Source: an uncultured Flavobacteriaceae bacterium
GTDB taxonomy: Bacteria; Bacteroidota; Bacteroidia; Flavobacteriales; Flavobacteriaceae
Direction of reading: 5' to 3'
Assembly (NCBI GenBank): GCA_937901915.1
Contig: CALGUD010000115.1
Span: 1 to 32,709, forward strand
DNA: 32,709 nucleotides
Shown one piece after another: positions 16,770 to 24,556 of the stretch; the first letter of the stretch is position 1; each line of letters opens with the position of its first letter. A program made the translations under genes and the position numbers. The notes under the pieces are model-generated. The model searched no databases, was not told where the DNA came from, and worked only from the letters and a program-made list of their open reading frames with translations.

Positions 16770-17753
16770 TCATTTCACATACGGCACCCTTCTGCTGGTT
16801 ACAGAAGGTTCCCTGTATATTTCTTCTATTTCCTTTTCTGTTTTTACAACGGCGACTACCTCAATACCTACATGTATGCCGTACAAATTATCCGGATTGT
16901 TGATGCCTAAATACACTTTATTGCCATAATCTTCCTTCACTTGTATGATCCCCGATTTGTAATTTTCACGGGAGGCATCTATTTTGTATTCAAACTCTTC
17001 TTTTTCAGAAAATGATTTCAGGTTTTCCTGGTCCAGCACATAAATGTCGCAAATATCGGCTCCGGGAGGTGTACTAAGTTTGCTAACGGATCCTACCAAT
17101 GATTCTTTTTCGTTTATAATACCCGTAAGTTCTGAAGCAAGGCTGAATGATGAAATAGTATTGGTAATATCCTCTTCATTCCGGCTGGCACTAAAAACAT
17201 AATACCATTCCACTGTATTCTCAGGAAAGTATATGGGAAAGAAAACACGGTTTTTACCACCTTTCACATATGCATTGGACCTGCTATTCAGATAGAATTT
17301 TTCATTTTGAAGTATTTCAGTCTCCAAAACATCAATTTTCTTCATCCGTTTCACTTCTTCACCGTATGTAGTGTCGTTTACTGTTTTATAACCTACTCTT
17401 ACAGGGACTCTGTTATGTGAATCTTTTAGTAATTTGATTTTGAAGGTTGCTTCTTTTTTGTTGGGATTTTCTACATTAAGAACGTACACATCTGGCTTGG
17501 CTGAGGTAAACTTTGTCCAGAATTCCTTTGTCTTTTTTTCCTTAAAAACTTCTTCTCCTTCATATTGCTGAAGTGAAATATTAAGCTTACCTCCATCTGT
17601 TCTTTCAAAGGTGAGATCAATATCATCATTGGCATCGGCAGCAAATAAGTACTCTTTTTCTTCGCCGGGCCTTAAAGTGAGACTTTCATCTATTTCTTGT
17701 GAAAATGACAGCGAATATATAAGCAGGCTTAATAAAAAAAATTTGGGTTTCAT
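16770..17753 (-). CDS. Exported protein of unknown function in the receptor operon
   Basis: 327 aa. Signal peptide residues 1-19 (MKPKFFLLSLLIYSLSFSQ) and no further membrane segment. The first 110 residues alternate in a beta-sandwich manner (LRPGEEKEYLFAADANDDID, YVLNVENPNKKEATFKIKLL), somewhat like pre-peptidase or GOLD-type domains; the remainder is mixed and ends RRVPYVK. One Cys only. I do not recognise the family. It begins 22 bp after the lipoprotein stop, which follows the TonB-dependent receptor, so all three are likely co-transcribed and may act with the receptor at the outer membrane. Confidence 0.8.
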   Translation of the reverse strand: MKPKFFLLSLLIYSLSFSQEIDESLTLRPGEEKEYLFAADANDDIDLTFERTDGGKLNISLQQYEGEEVFKEKKTKEFWTKFTSAKPDVYVLNVENPNKKEATFKIKLLKDSHNRVPVRVGYKTVNDTTYGEEVKRMKKIDVLETEILQNEKFYLNSRSNAYVKGGKNRVFFPIYFPENTVEWYYVFSASRNEEDITNTISSFSLASELTGIINEKESLVGSVSKLSTPPGADICDIYVLDQENLKSFSEKEEFEYKIDASRENYKSGIIQVKEDYGNKVYLGINNPDNLYGIHVGIEVVAVVKTEKEIEEIYREPSVTSRRVPYVK

Positions 17754-17775
17754 AAATTAGAATTTGATTATTTTA

Positions 17776-18312
17776 TTAATACTGTTCTTCAGCACATTTA
17801 ATAATATTTTTATTTAAGTCAATAATTTTAATTCTTTTTTTCTCGAGATCAATTCCCCAGGCTGTTGTTGCTGTAGCGTAATCCATAGGATCGGAATTTT
17901 TTGTGACCACTGCAAAAATATTTTCTTCTTCAACATCATTTTTTATACAACCATAATACATGAATGCTTTATTTTCCTCAAGCTGATTTATATGTAAAGA
18001 ATCTACAATCTTGTTTTGATTATTTTCCAGGCTTTCTGTTAACAGAATAAGATATGACTTGTCTTTTTTGAAATAAATCTGCAAAATATTTTTTTCTTCT
18101 ACCATACTCGATGATACAAGTTTATATTCTTCATAGCCTTCTAAAGTAGAAATATTTTCAAAAGTGACAGGTTTTGGTTTCTCAATCTTTTCAATCTCTA
18201 TATTATCAGTGTTTTCTTCTTTAACTTCCAATTTCACATCTTTATTATTGTTTTGTTTAGAATTACAAGAATAAACCAATACTATAAAAAGTAAAAAAAG
18301 AATATTTTTCAT
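17776..18312 (-). CDS. Small lipoprotein of unknown function in the receptor operon
   Basis: 178 aa. Lipoprotein signal ending VYSC with Cys16. Residues 17-50 are a Lys/Glu/Asn-rich linker, then a small domain with beta-strands (ILQIYFKKDKSYLILLTESL, MYYGCIKNDVEEENIFAVVT) and two further Cys near 145 and 174. Not recognised. It lies 45 bp after the receptor gene and 22 bp before the 327-aa exported protein. A surface lipoprotein paired with a TonB-dependent receptor often captures the substrate, but that role here is inference. Confidence 0.8.
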   Translation of the reverse strand: MKNILFLLFIVLVYSCNSKQNNNKDVKLEVKEENTDNIEIEKIEKPKPVTFENISTLEGYEEYKLVSSSMVEEKNILQIYFKKDKSYLILLTESLENNQNKIVDSLHINQLEENKAFMYYGCIKNDVEEENIFAVVTKNSDPMDYATATTAWGIDLEKKRIKIIDLNKNIIKCAEEQY

Positions 18313-18357
18313 TTAAATCAGGTTTATCATCCTTCTAATATAATTATTTTTTATTAT

Positions 18358-20628
18358 CTAATATAAAGTATAACGTAATCCCAAGAATCCTCGTATACCC
18401 TGGTTAGGAGCAAACACATACGAAGGGTCAAAAGTAAGTGCGTAGGGATTCTCATCTGTGGCAATTACATTTCCACCACCGTCATACTCTACATTTTCAT
18501 CAAAGGGGTCGTGCGCCCTGGCAATGATAAACGGATTCCCCTTGTTTGGTGTCCAGTTAAGTAAATTCTTTACACCTCCGTAAAATTCAAAGTTTTTAAG
18601 CTTTTTGTAGGTAAACTGAATGTTTTGAATGCTCCATGTTGGTGAATATTCCTTTCTTGGGTCCAAATCACCCAAGAGTGGCAAGCGCATAGGCCCATAT
18701 AGATTTCCTGTATAGTCAATTTCCAGGCCTAATTGTCTCCAGTCGTATGTTATAGCCCACGTTCCTGTAAATCTTTCGGTGAGTATCTGGCGGGTTTTCA
18801 CACCATTTTCAGTATTGGACACATCCATGTAAGTGGCCCCGAGCAGGAACTGCAATCCATTAGGGAATACCATATCCAGGTTTGCACTTACACCTGTAGT
18901 AACCGCATAGCCATCTAAGTTGTCATATATGATCTGGTTGGGGTTTGTATCATAATCAGGTAAAATGGCATTTGTAAAATAGGTATACCAGGCTGAGGCA
19001 TCAAGACTTATAAAGGTGCCGTTTTCACTGTATATTTTTTTTAAATAGTTTAGGTTGATGTTATAGGAACGTTCAGGTTCAAGTTCTTCTGCAATAACCA
19101 CTTCCCTGGATCCCGTAAGGGCCGCATGCTCTTCTGTAAATAAATTTACAACCCTAAAACCTGTACCGGCATTCAGCCTTACAATATCATTGTCTGTAAT
19201 ACTCCATTTATAGGCCATCCGTGGTGTAAAAATAGACCCATGCCGTTGGTCATAATCATAACGAACACCTAATAAAAGTTTGTGGTTTTCTGAAAGTTTT
19301 ATTTCATCCTGGACAAATACACTCGGAATAAGCACTTCATCAGCTTCATTTATTCCATCTGCAATGGTGGCAGTGGTATTGTCATCATAAAATTGATAAC
19401 GCAGGGCAGTGCCAAATAAAAGGTCATGATTTTTAAAGATTTTATCCCATGTTAATTGGCCGAATCCTATACGCTGTTGTGCCAGATAGGGAATATCTCC
19501 ATAAACCGAATTTTGGTCGTGGTCTGTATACGAAAATGAAAATAACATCTTTTCTTCAAATGGTAGCTGATAACTGCCCAGTAGTTCCCAACGGGAAGTA
19601 TAAATGCTCTCGCCATAAACTTCATTACCACCTCTGAAGCTCGGGTTCCATTGCATTTCGCCACCCCATCTGTCTTCATAAAAGAATCTGCCTGCCACAG
19701 AAAATAACCTGTTTTCTTTTCGGCTGAAATTCCACTTTTGGAAAAGTGAAACCCGATCCTGAAGGGTCACATCCGTAAAATTGTCATTATTGTTATCGAC
19801 CGGGTGACTATAATTGTAATAATTGGCTCCGGTTAAAAAGGTAACTTTTTCACTAATTACAGCTTTGAACCCTAAATCAATATTATATTCACTCCATGTA
19901 GTGCCATAAACATCTGCAGAAAATACGGGGGCATTATCAGGGTGTTTGGTGATGATGTTTATTAAACCTCCCACAGCTTCACTACCATAAAGTGAAGACG
20001 TAGGGCCTTTTACAATTTCAATCCGGTCCAGTAGTGAATTAGGTATCCCTGACAGGCCGTAGACAGTAGAAAGTCCACTTACAATAGGCATACCATCAAT
20101 TAAAACCAAGGTGTACGGGCCTTCGAGTCCGTTAATATGAATATCACCCGTATTGCAAACGTTACAATTAATTTGCGGACGCACCCCATTTACATTTTGT
20201 AATGCTTCAAAAACATTTGGTGTTGGATTTTTTTGAAAGAATGCAGGTTTATACACCTCAACCGGTACCGGACTTTCCATTCGGCTTACGGGTTTTAAAG
20301 TGCCTGTTACCACAACCTCATCCAGACTTTCTGAAGTAGGGGAAAGTGTAATATTCATTTGTAAATTTTCACCAGGCCTGATTTTAAAGTTTTTAAAATA
20401 TGTTTTATAGCCGACAGATGAAACCACAAGCCTGTATGTTCCTTCCTGTAAATTCTCAATTTTATAATAACCATTTACATCAGAAGCACTTCCGAGATCT
20501 GTATTTTGCAGATATACATTTGCAAATGGAATTACATCAGTATCATCTTTAATAATACCATATAGGGAATTTTGTGTATAGCCAGTTATCATACATAAAA
20601 ATCCTGTAATCAAAATAAAAATTTTCAC
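18358..20628 (-). CDS. TonB-dependent receptor, probable metal or metallophore uptake
   Basis: 756 aa outer-membrane receptor. GTG start at 20628, chosen because it gives a proper signal peptide (KIFILITGFLCMITGYTQ); the next Met (residue 13) would lose it. Carboxypeptidase-regulatory domain 20-100, TonB box LDEVVVTG 102-109, plug about 120-228 with the unusual pair of Cys at 155 and 158 in INCNVCNTGDIHING and the conserved IEIVKGPTSSLYGSEAVGG, then the barrel to the C-terminal GLRYTLY. The CNVCNTGDIHINGLEGPYT plug version is shared by a Bacteroidota receptor group related to siderophore receptors. It is divergent from an MntR/DtxR-type regulator and leads an operon with two unknown exported proteins. 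Iron, manganese, zinc or a complex of them is the likely cargo. Confidence 0.92.
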   Translation of the reverse strand: MKIFILITGFLCMITGYTQNSLYGIIKDDTDVIPFANVYLQNTDLGSASDVNGYYKIENLQEGTYRLVVSSVGYKTYFKNFKIRPGENLQMNITLSPTSESLDEVVVTGTLKPVSRMESPVPVEVYKPAFFQKNPTPNVFEALQNVNGVRPQINCNVCNTGDIHINGLEGPYTLVLIDGMPIVSGLSTVYGLSGIPNSLLDRIEIVKGPTSSLYGSEAVGGLINIITKHPDNAPVFSADVYGTTWSEYNIDLGFKAVISEKVTFLTGANYYNYSHPVDNNNDNFTDVTLQDRVSLFQKWNFSRKENRLFSVAGRFFYEDRWGGEMQWNPSFRGGNEVYGESIYTSRWELLGSYQLPFEEKMLFSFSYTDHDQNSVYGDIPYLAQQRIGFGQLTWDKIFKNHDLLFGTALRYQFYDDNTTATIADGINEADEVLIPSVFVQDEIKLSENHKLLLGVRYDYDQRHGSIFTPRMAYKWSITDNDIVRLNAGTGFRVVNLFTEEHAALTGSREVVIAEELEPERSYNINLNYLKKIYSENGTFISLDASAWYTYFTNAILPDYDTNPNQIIYDNLDGYAVTTGVSANLDMVFPNGLQFLLGATYMDVSNTENGVKTRQILTERFTGTWAITYDWRQLGLEIDYTGNLYGPMRLPLLGDLDPRKEYSPTWSIQNIQFTYKKLKNFEFYGGVKNLLNWTPNKGNPFIIARAHDPFDENVEYDGGGNVIATDENPYALTFDPSYVFAPNQGIRGFLGLRYTLY

Positions 20629-20649
20629 TTACCTTTTATTTATTTTACG

Positions 20650-20657
20650 CAAATGTA
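20650..20657 (-). promoter_or_regulatory. -7 element of the TonB-receptor operon
   Basis: On the - strand TACATTTG matches TAnnTTTG exactly, 21 bp before the GTG start. Nineteen nt further upstream lies TTTAG (20681-20677) in the -33 position, inside the palindrome described separately. Confidence 0.6.
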
Positions 20658-20665
20658 AATAATAA

Positions 20666-20681
20666 TTTAGATAAGACTAAA
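20666..20681. promoter_or_regulatory. DtxR/MntR-type operator candidate
   Basis: TTTAG at 20666-20670 and CTAAA at 20677-20681 are inverted around six bases. TTAG-N6-CTAA is the core symmetry of the classical DtxR/IdeR box. It covers the -33 position of the receptor promoter and lies 28 bp upstream of the regulator's -7 box, so metal-loaded regulator could repress the receptor and perhaps itself. Confidence 0.5.
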
Positions 20682-20708
20682 AATTTTATTCAATTTATCA
20701 AAAAATAG

Positions 20709-20716
20709 TATATTTG
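20709..20716 (+). promoter_or_regulatory. -7 element of the regulator-ZIP operon
   Basis: TATATTTG, an exact match to TAnnTTTG, 17 bp before the first ATG of the regulator. TTTATC at 20694-20699 and GATAAA at 20717-20722 flank it as a weak inverted repeat. Confidence 0.5.
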
Positions 20717-20733
20717 GATAAAATTTCTCAGTA

Positions 20734-21390
20734 ATGATGACGAGATCCGAAGAGAATTATTTAAAAACGATATTTCATTTGTCTAAAAATGAGAGGGATG
20801 CTGTGTCTACAAATGCAATTGCCGATGTGTTAGACACCAAAGCTTCGTCTGTAACGGACATGCTGAAGAAGTTAGCTGAAAAAGATCTGGTAGACTATAA
20901 AAAGTACCAGGGTGTAAAATTAACTCCCAATGGAAAACGGACGGCGGCTGTTATTGTAAGAAAACATCGTTTATGGGAAGTTTTTTTAGTAGATAAATTA
21001 AATTTTTCTTGGGATGAAGTTCATGAAGTGGCAGAACAATTAGAACACATCCGGTCCGAAAAGCTGGTAGAAGAACTTGAGGTTTTTTTAGATTTCCCTA
21101 AAGTGGATCCGCATGGCGATCCGATACCAGATAAAGACGGAAATATAAAAACTCTTGAAAAAGTATTATTAGCTACTTGTAAAAAAGGCGAAAAAGGTAT
21201 TTGTATAGGTGTAAACAGTACTTCTGCCGAATTTTTACAGTACCTGGACAAACTTGAAATAGCCCTGGGAGATACCCTGGAAGTAATGGAAAAAGAACCT
21301 TTTGATAGTTCATTTCTTATAAAGTTTAACGGAAAACAAATTAATATTTCAGCACAAACAGCCAATAATATTTACATAAAAAAAGCATAA
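20734..21390 (+). CDS. Metal-dependent transcriptional regulator (DtxR/MntR family)
   Basis: 218 aa (217 from the second ATG at 20737). Winged helix 1-70 (SEENYLKTIFHLSKNERDAV, AIADVLDTKASSVTDMLKKL), dimerisation/metal domain 70-140 with KHRLWEVFL and VHEVAEQLEHI, and a C-terminal SH3-like (FeoA-type) domain about 150-216. The metal ligands read AEQLEH, the Glu..Glu-His spacing of MntR, with Ala where IdeR/DtxR has its Cys; a Mn- or Mn/Fe-responsive factor is therefore favoured. The ZIP gene starts 3 bp after it, and the receptor operon is divergent with a DtxR-like palindrome between them. Probably represses metal import when metal is plentiful. Confidence 0.92.
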   Translation: MMTRSEENYLKTIFHLSKNERDAVSTNAIADVLDTKASSVTDMLKKLAEKDLVDYKKYQGVKLTPNGKRTAAVIVRKHRLWEVFLVDKLNFSWDEVHEVAEQLEHIRSEKLVEELEVFLDFPKVDPHGDPIPDKDGNIKTLEKVLLATCKKGEKGICIGVNSTSAEFLQYLDKLEIALGDTLEVMEKEPFDSSFLIKFNGKQINISAQTANNIYIKKA

Positions 21391-21393
21391 AAT

Positions 21394-22218
21394 ATGTTTG
21401 ATCAAATTGTAGCATTTTTTGAATCTATAGACCCGGTATTGGGAGCACTTATTGCAACTACTTTTACCTGGTTACTTACCGCCCTGGGGGCGTCCCTTGT
21501 TTTTTTTATGAAAACCATGAAGCGTTCTGTTTTAGACGGAATGCTCGGTTTTACAGGTGGTGTTATGGTAGCAGCCAGTTTCTGGAGTTTACTGGCGCCT
21601 GCTATTGAAATGACAGAAGGGGAGGGATTTGCAAAAGTTTATCCTGCCGCAGTAGGTTTTGGGCTTGGAGCCTTATTTCTATTTTTTTTAGATAAATATT
21701 TACCACACCTGCATATTAACTTTAAGCCCAGTGAAAGTGAAGGAGTGGATACAAAATTGCACAAAACAACTTTATTGGTACTGGCAATAACTTTACACAA
21801 TATCCCTGAAGGACTGGCAGTCGGTGTTCTCTTTGGAGGTGTTGCTGCCGGAATTCCGGAGGCTTCTATAGCGGGGGCTGTAATATTGGCAATCGGTATT
21901 GGAATCCAGAATTTCCCGGAAGGTGTTGCCGTATCCATGCCTTTACGGAGACAAGGCGTAAGCAGGAGAAAAAGTTTTTGGTACGGTCAGCTTTCTGCCA
22001 TTGTTGAGCCCATAGCCGGGGTAGTAGGGGCTTTGGCAGTTACCTTTTTTACACCCATTCTTCCTTATGCGCTTGCTTTTGCAGCAGGGGCTATGATATT
22101 TGTAGTAGTTGAAGAAGTAATTCCTGAAACCCAGCAGGATAAGTATACAGATATTGCCACCTTAGGCTTTATAGGCGGATTCATGGTAATGATGACACTG
22201 GATGTGGCGCTGGGTTAA
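21394..22218 (+). CDS. ZIP family divalent metal importer (GufA/ZupT-like)
   Basis: 274 aa, eight hydrophobic segments. The two signature helices with metal ligands are LHNIPEGLAVGVLFGG (about 135-150) and IQNFPEGVAVSMPLRRQG (about 171-188), giving the binuclear metal site of ZIP carriers; the later VVEEVIPETQ is also typical of GufA types. It moves Zn, Fe or Mn into the cytoplasm without ATP. Starts 3 bp after the regulator stop, so it is co-transcribed and probably controlled by it. Its stop is 6 bp from the stop of the convergent Cys-rich small gene. Confidence 0.93.
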   Translation: MFDQIVAFFESIDPVLGALIATTFTWLLTALGASLVFFMKTMKRSVLDGMLGFTGGVMVAASFWSLLAPAIEMTEGEGFAKVYPAAVGFGLGALFLFFLDKYLPHLHINFKPSESEGVDTKLHKTTLLVLAITLHNIPEGLAVGVLFGGVAAGIPEASIAGAVILAIGIGIQNFPEGVAVSMPLRRQGVSRRKSFWYGQLSAIVEPIAGVVGALAVTFFTPILPYALAFAAGAMIFVVVEEVIPETQQDKYTDIATLGFIGGFMVMMTLDVALG

Positions 22219-22224
22219 ATGTTT

Positions 22225-22356
22225 TTAATGACACCCGCAATCATTCTGCCCACAGGATTTGGAAGTCTTTTTTTTAGGCAAGAAGAATTTTTTAACTATG
22301 AAAAAAACAGCGATCCCCAGAGTTACATAAACTAATATTTCTTGTAAGAGTGCCAT
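22225..22356 (-). CDS. FeoB-associated Cys-rich membrane protein (43 aa)
   Basis: A short gene of 44 codons, ATG at 22356, TAA at 22227-22225. It reads MALLQEILVYVTLGIAVFFI, then VKKFFLPKKKTSKS and a C-terminal CGQNDCGCH. One TM helix (about 3-21), a basic stretch and three Cys plus a terminal His fit the FeoB-associated Cys-rich membrane protein family, which normally sits directly after feoB and may help handle Fe2+ at the pore. Here about 2.1 kb with an LRR gene separates it from feoB. It has its own TAnnTTTG box upstream. Start is fixed by the MALL helix and the lack of other Met. Confidence 0.85.
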   Translation of the reverse strand: MALLQEILVYVTLGIAVFFIVKKFFLPKKKTSKSCGQNDCGCH

Positions 22357-22392
22357 ATTATTTTAGTCGTATTCGCATTATTATGCTTACAG

Positions 22393-22400
22393 CAAATTTA
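22393..22400 (-). promoter_or_regulatory. -7 element of the Cys-rich small gene
   Basis: TAAATTTG on the - strand, exact to TAnnTTTG, 36 bp before the ATG at 22356. It lies just after the terminator of the LRR gene, suggesting separate transcription. No clear -33. Confidence 0.4.
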
Positions 22401-22410
22401 ATGATAATTA

Positions 22411-22442
22411 AAATGCCCGCCTATAATTATGAGCGAGCATTT
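22411..22442 (-). terminator. Terminator-like hairpin after the LRR gene
   Basis: AAATGC-C-CGC at 22411-22420 pairs with GCG-A-GCATTT at 22433-22442 with one mismatch, around a 12-base loop; on the - strand it ends in TTTTAATT. It begins 23 bp after the LRR gene stop. Confidence 0.6.
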
Positions 22443-22464
22443 GTATTGTATATTAGATTTCTTA

Positions 22465-24405
22465 CTATTCGCAACTAACTCCTTCGTCTGTATAAACTTC
22501 TATTCCATAATTGGTATTCAAATCACATACTTCCTGGGGAATGGAGGTTAGTAGATTGCTAGATAAACCTAAACTTGTTAAATTAATAAGCTGCCCCATT
22601 TCAGAAGGAATAGAAGTGAGTTGATTTTCATATATAGAGATAGAAGTTAGGTTGGTAAGCTGCCCTATCTCAGCGGGCACAGTAGTGAGTTGGTTACGGT
22701 GCAATGCTAAATCAGTTAGTTTAGTAAGTTGTCCTATTTCTGCAGGTAGTGAACTGAGTTGATTTATAATTAAACTTAGTTGAGTTAAATTCTGAAGTTG
22801 CCCTATTTCAGAAGGGAGAGAAATTAACTGATTTTGTGAAGCATTCAGATACGTTAAATTTGTAAGTTGCCCAATTTCAGAAGGTAAAGAACTGAGTGCA
22901 TTACTTTCTAAATATAATTTTTCTAACTTATGGAGTTGTCCGATTTCTTTAGGGATCTCACTTATTTCATTATAAGATAGATATAAATATTCTAAATTAG
23001 TAAGCTGGCCTATTTCTTTCGGAACATCAGTAATTTTTTCAGCATAGAAACTACCACCAACATTCAAGTGTGTTAAATTAGTAAGTTGTCCGATACCGGC
23101 CGGAATACCTGTGAATTTGTTTGTGCTTAATTCAAGTTTCGTTAAACTGGTTAACTGAAAAATTTCTGAAGGAAAAGTGGTAAATTCATTATAGCCTAAT
23201 TTAAGGTCAGTTAAACTGGAAAGCTGACCGATGTCCGAAGAAATAGATGCGAGAGAGTTCTGTGTTACATCCAACACTTTTAATTGATGAAGTGTAGCAA
23301 TTTCAGAAGAAATAGAAGTGAGGGCATTCCCGCTTAAATTTAATTCGGTTAGATTAGTAAGCTGCCCTATCCCTTTAGGAATATCCGTAAAACTGTTATT
23401 CTCAAAACTTAACTTGGTTAAACCGGTGAGTTGCCCGATTTCTTCCGGGATAGTGGTTAATCCATTAGATCTTACTATTAATTCTGCTAGCTTAGAAAGT
23501 TGTCCAATTTCTTTTGGAATATTCTTTAATTCATTATTGAATAATTCTAAATGTTCTAAATTTGAAAGTTGTCCAATTTCGGCCGGAATAACCCTCAGGT
23601 CAACATGATTTAAAATTAATTTAATAACCAGTCCATTTTCATCGGTTGTTACCCCTTCCCACTCACTAACATCCGTATCATCTACGTCCCAGTTCAGGAA
23701 GTAGCCATTGTATTCATTGGCATTATAAATTGCCATAAGGGCTGCTCTTTCTGTTATTCTGGGGTCAATACTTTCGGTGATATTTACAGTATAATCCGTA
23801 GTGTCTTCACCGTCTTGAGCAGTTACTGTAAGAGTCGCTTCAGATGAAAAATCCAATTCGTTTAGGTTGGTGGCTGCCCCTACTGAAGCGGTAATGTTGG
23901 CTGCTAATGCACTCATATCAATTCCAAAAGGCACTTCAGCAGTTACCGTATGGTTTTCCTGGTCAATTGTAGCTTCAATGTCTTCTTCAAAGGCATTGTC
24001 CTCAGCTTTAAAAATAAAACTTAATAATGCAGCCTCTGTGTTACTTGCAGCCACAACATTCACGGTATACTGTATTTCACTACCATCCTGTGCAGTTATG
24101 GTATATACTACCGGAGAAGAAAAATCCTGTGCACCTGTAGGGGCATAGGTAGCATCTTCTGATATGGACAGTGCAGGTGCTATAGATGTTACATCCGTAC
24201 CAAAAGGTACTGTAACTGTTATTGTATTGTTGTCCTGGTTTATTGTACCTGTAGTACCCTCGGTAAGGGTAAATTGCGTTACTTCTTTTTCACTGCTAAG
24301 GGGTACGGATGTGTCGTCATCACTATTACAGGAAATAAATAATAAATAAATTACGGTAAATAAAAAAATAAAAGGGTTTCTAAGGGTTTGGCTATACGTT
24401 TTCAT
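22465..24405 (-). CDS. Leucine-rich-repeat surface lipoprotein with two DUF5018-like domains
   Basis: 646 aa. Lipoprotein signal ending FISC (Cys26) then Asp-rich NSDDD, typical of surface-exposed Bacteroidota lipoproteins. Two similar beta-domains at about 38-118 and 122-210 (each with NTITVTVPFGTDVTS-like and VYTITAQDGSEIQYTVNV-like strands). Residues 218-258 form a plant-type LRR N-cap (ALMAIYNANEYNGYFLNWDV, SEWEGVTTDENGLVIKL). Then about 16 LRRs of 23 residues built on IPxEIGQLTNLTxLxLxxNxLT, and a C-terminal Cys-containing cap. It probably binds a protein or glycan at the cell surface. It lies between feoB and the FeoB-associated small gene on the same strand, 151 bp after feoB, as if inserted there. 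No T9SS tail is seen. Confidence 0.9.
   Translation of the reverse strand: MKTYSQTLRNPFIFLFTVIYLLFISCNSDDDTSVPLSSEKEVTQFTLTEGTTGTINQDNNTITVTVPFGTDVTSIAPALSISEDATYAPTGAQDFSSPVVYTITAQDGSEIQYTVNVVAASNTEAALLSFIFKAEDNAFEEDIEATIDQENHTVTAEVPFGIDMSALAANITASVGAATNLNELDFSSEATLTVTAQDGEDTTDYTVNITESIDPRITERAALMAIYNANEYNGYFLNWDVDDTDVSEWEGVTTDENGLVIKLILNHVDLRVIPAEIGQLSNLEHLELFNNELKNIPKEIGQLSKLAELIVRSNGLTTIPEEIGQLTGLTKLSFENNSFTDIPKGIGQLTNLTELNLSGNALTSISSEIATLHQLKVLDVTQNSLASISSDIGQLSSLTDLKLGYNEFTTFPSEIFQLTSLTKLELSTNKFTGIPAGIGQLTNLTHLNVGGSFYAEKITDVPKEIGQLTNLEYLYLSYNEISEIPKEIGQLHKLEKLYLESNALSSLPSEIGQLTNLTYLNASQNQLISLPSEIGQLQNLTQLSLIINQLSSLPAEIGQLTKLTDLALHRNQLTTVPAEIGQLTNLTSISIYENQLTSIPSEMGQLINLTSLGLSSNLLTSIPQEVCDLNTNYGIEVYTDEGVSCE
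22516..23634 (-). repeat. Tandem 69-bp (23-codon) LRR-coding repeats
   Basis: About 16 diverged copies encoding the 23-residue unit ending EIGQL; one unit carries a three-residue insertion (GGSFYAEKITDVP). Copy number in such arrays can change by recombination. Confidence 0.85.
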
Positions 24406-24476
24406 TAATCCTACTCTATTTTGGTTTTTTATTTTGCCGGTAACATTAGATATCCCGACTTATTATTAATCAGGCA

Positions 24477-24484
24477 CAAAATTA
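24477..24484 (-). promoter_or_regulatory. -7 element of the LRR gene
   Basis: TAATTTTG on the - strand, exact to TAnnTTTG, 71 bp before the LRR ATG and after the feoB stop. No good -33 found. Confidence 0.35.
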
Positions 24485-24556
24485 TAAACTCATAGAACAG
24501 CAGGCATCACCATAAATGAGTATTTTGAGTTTATTTTGAAATTGTTGAGCAGGAGT

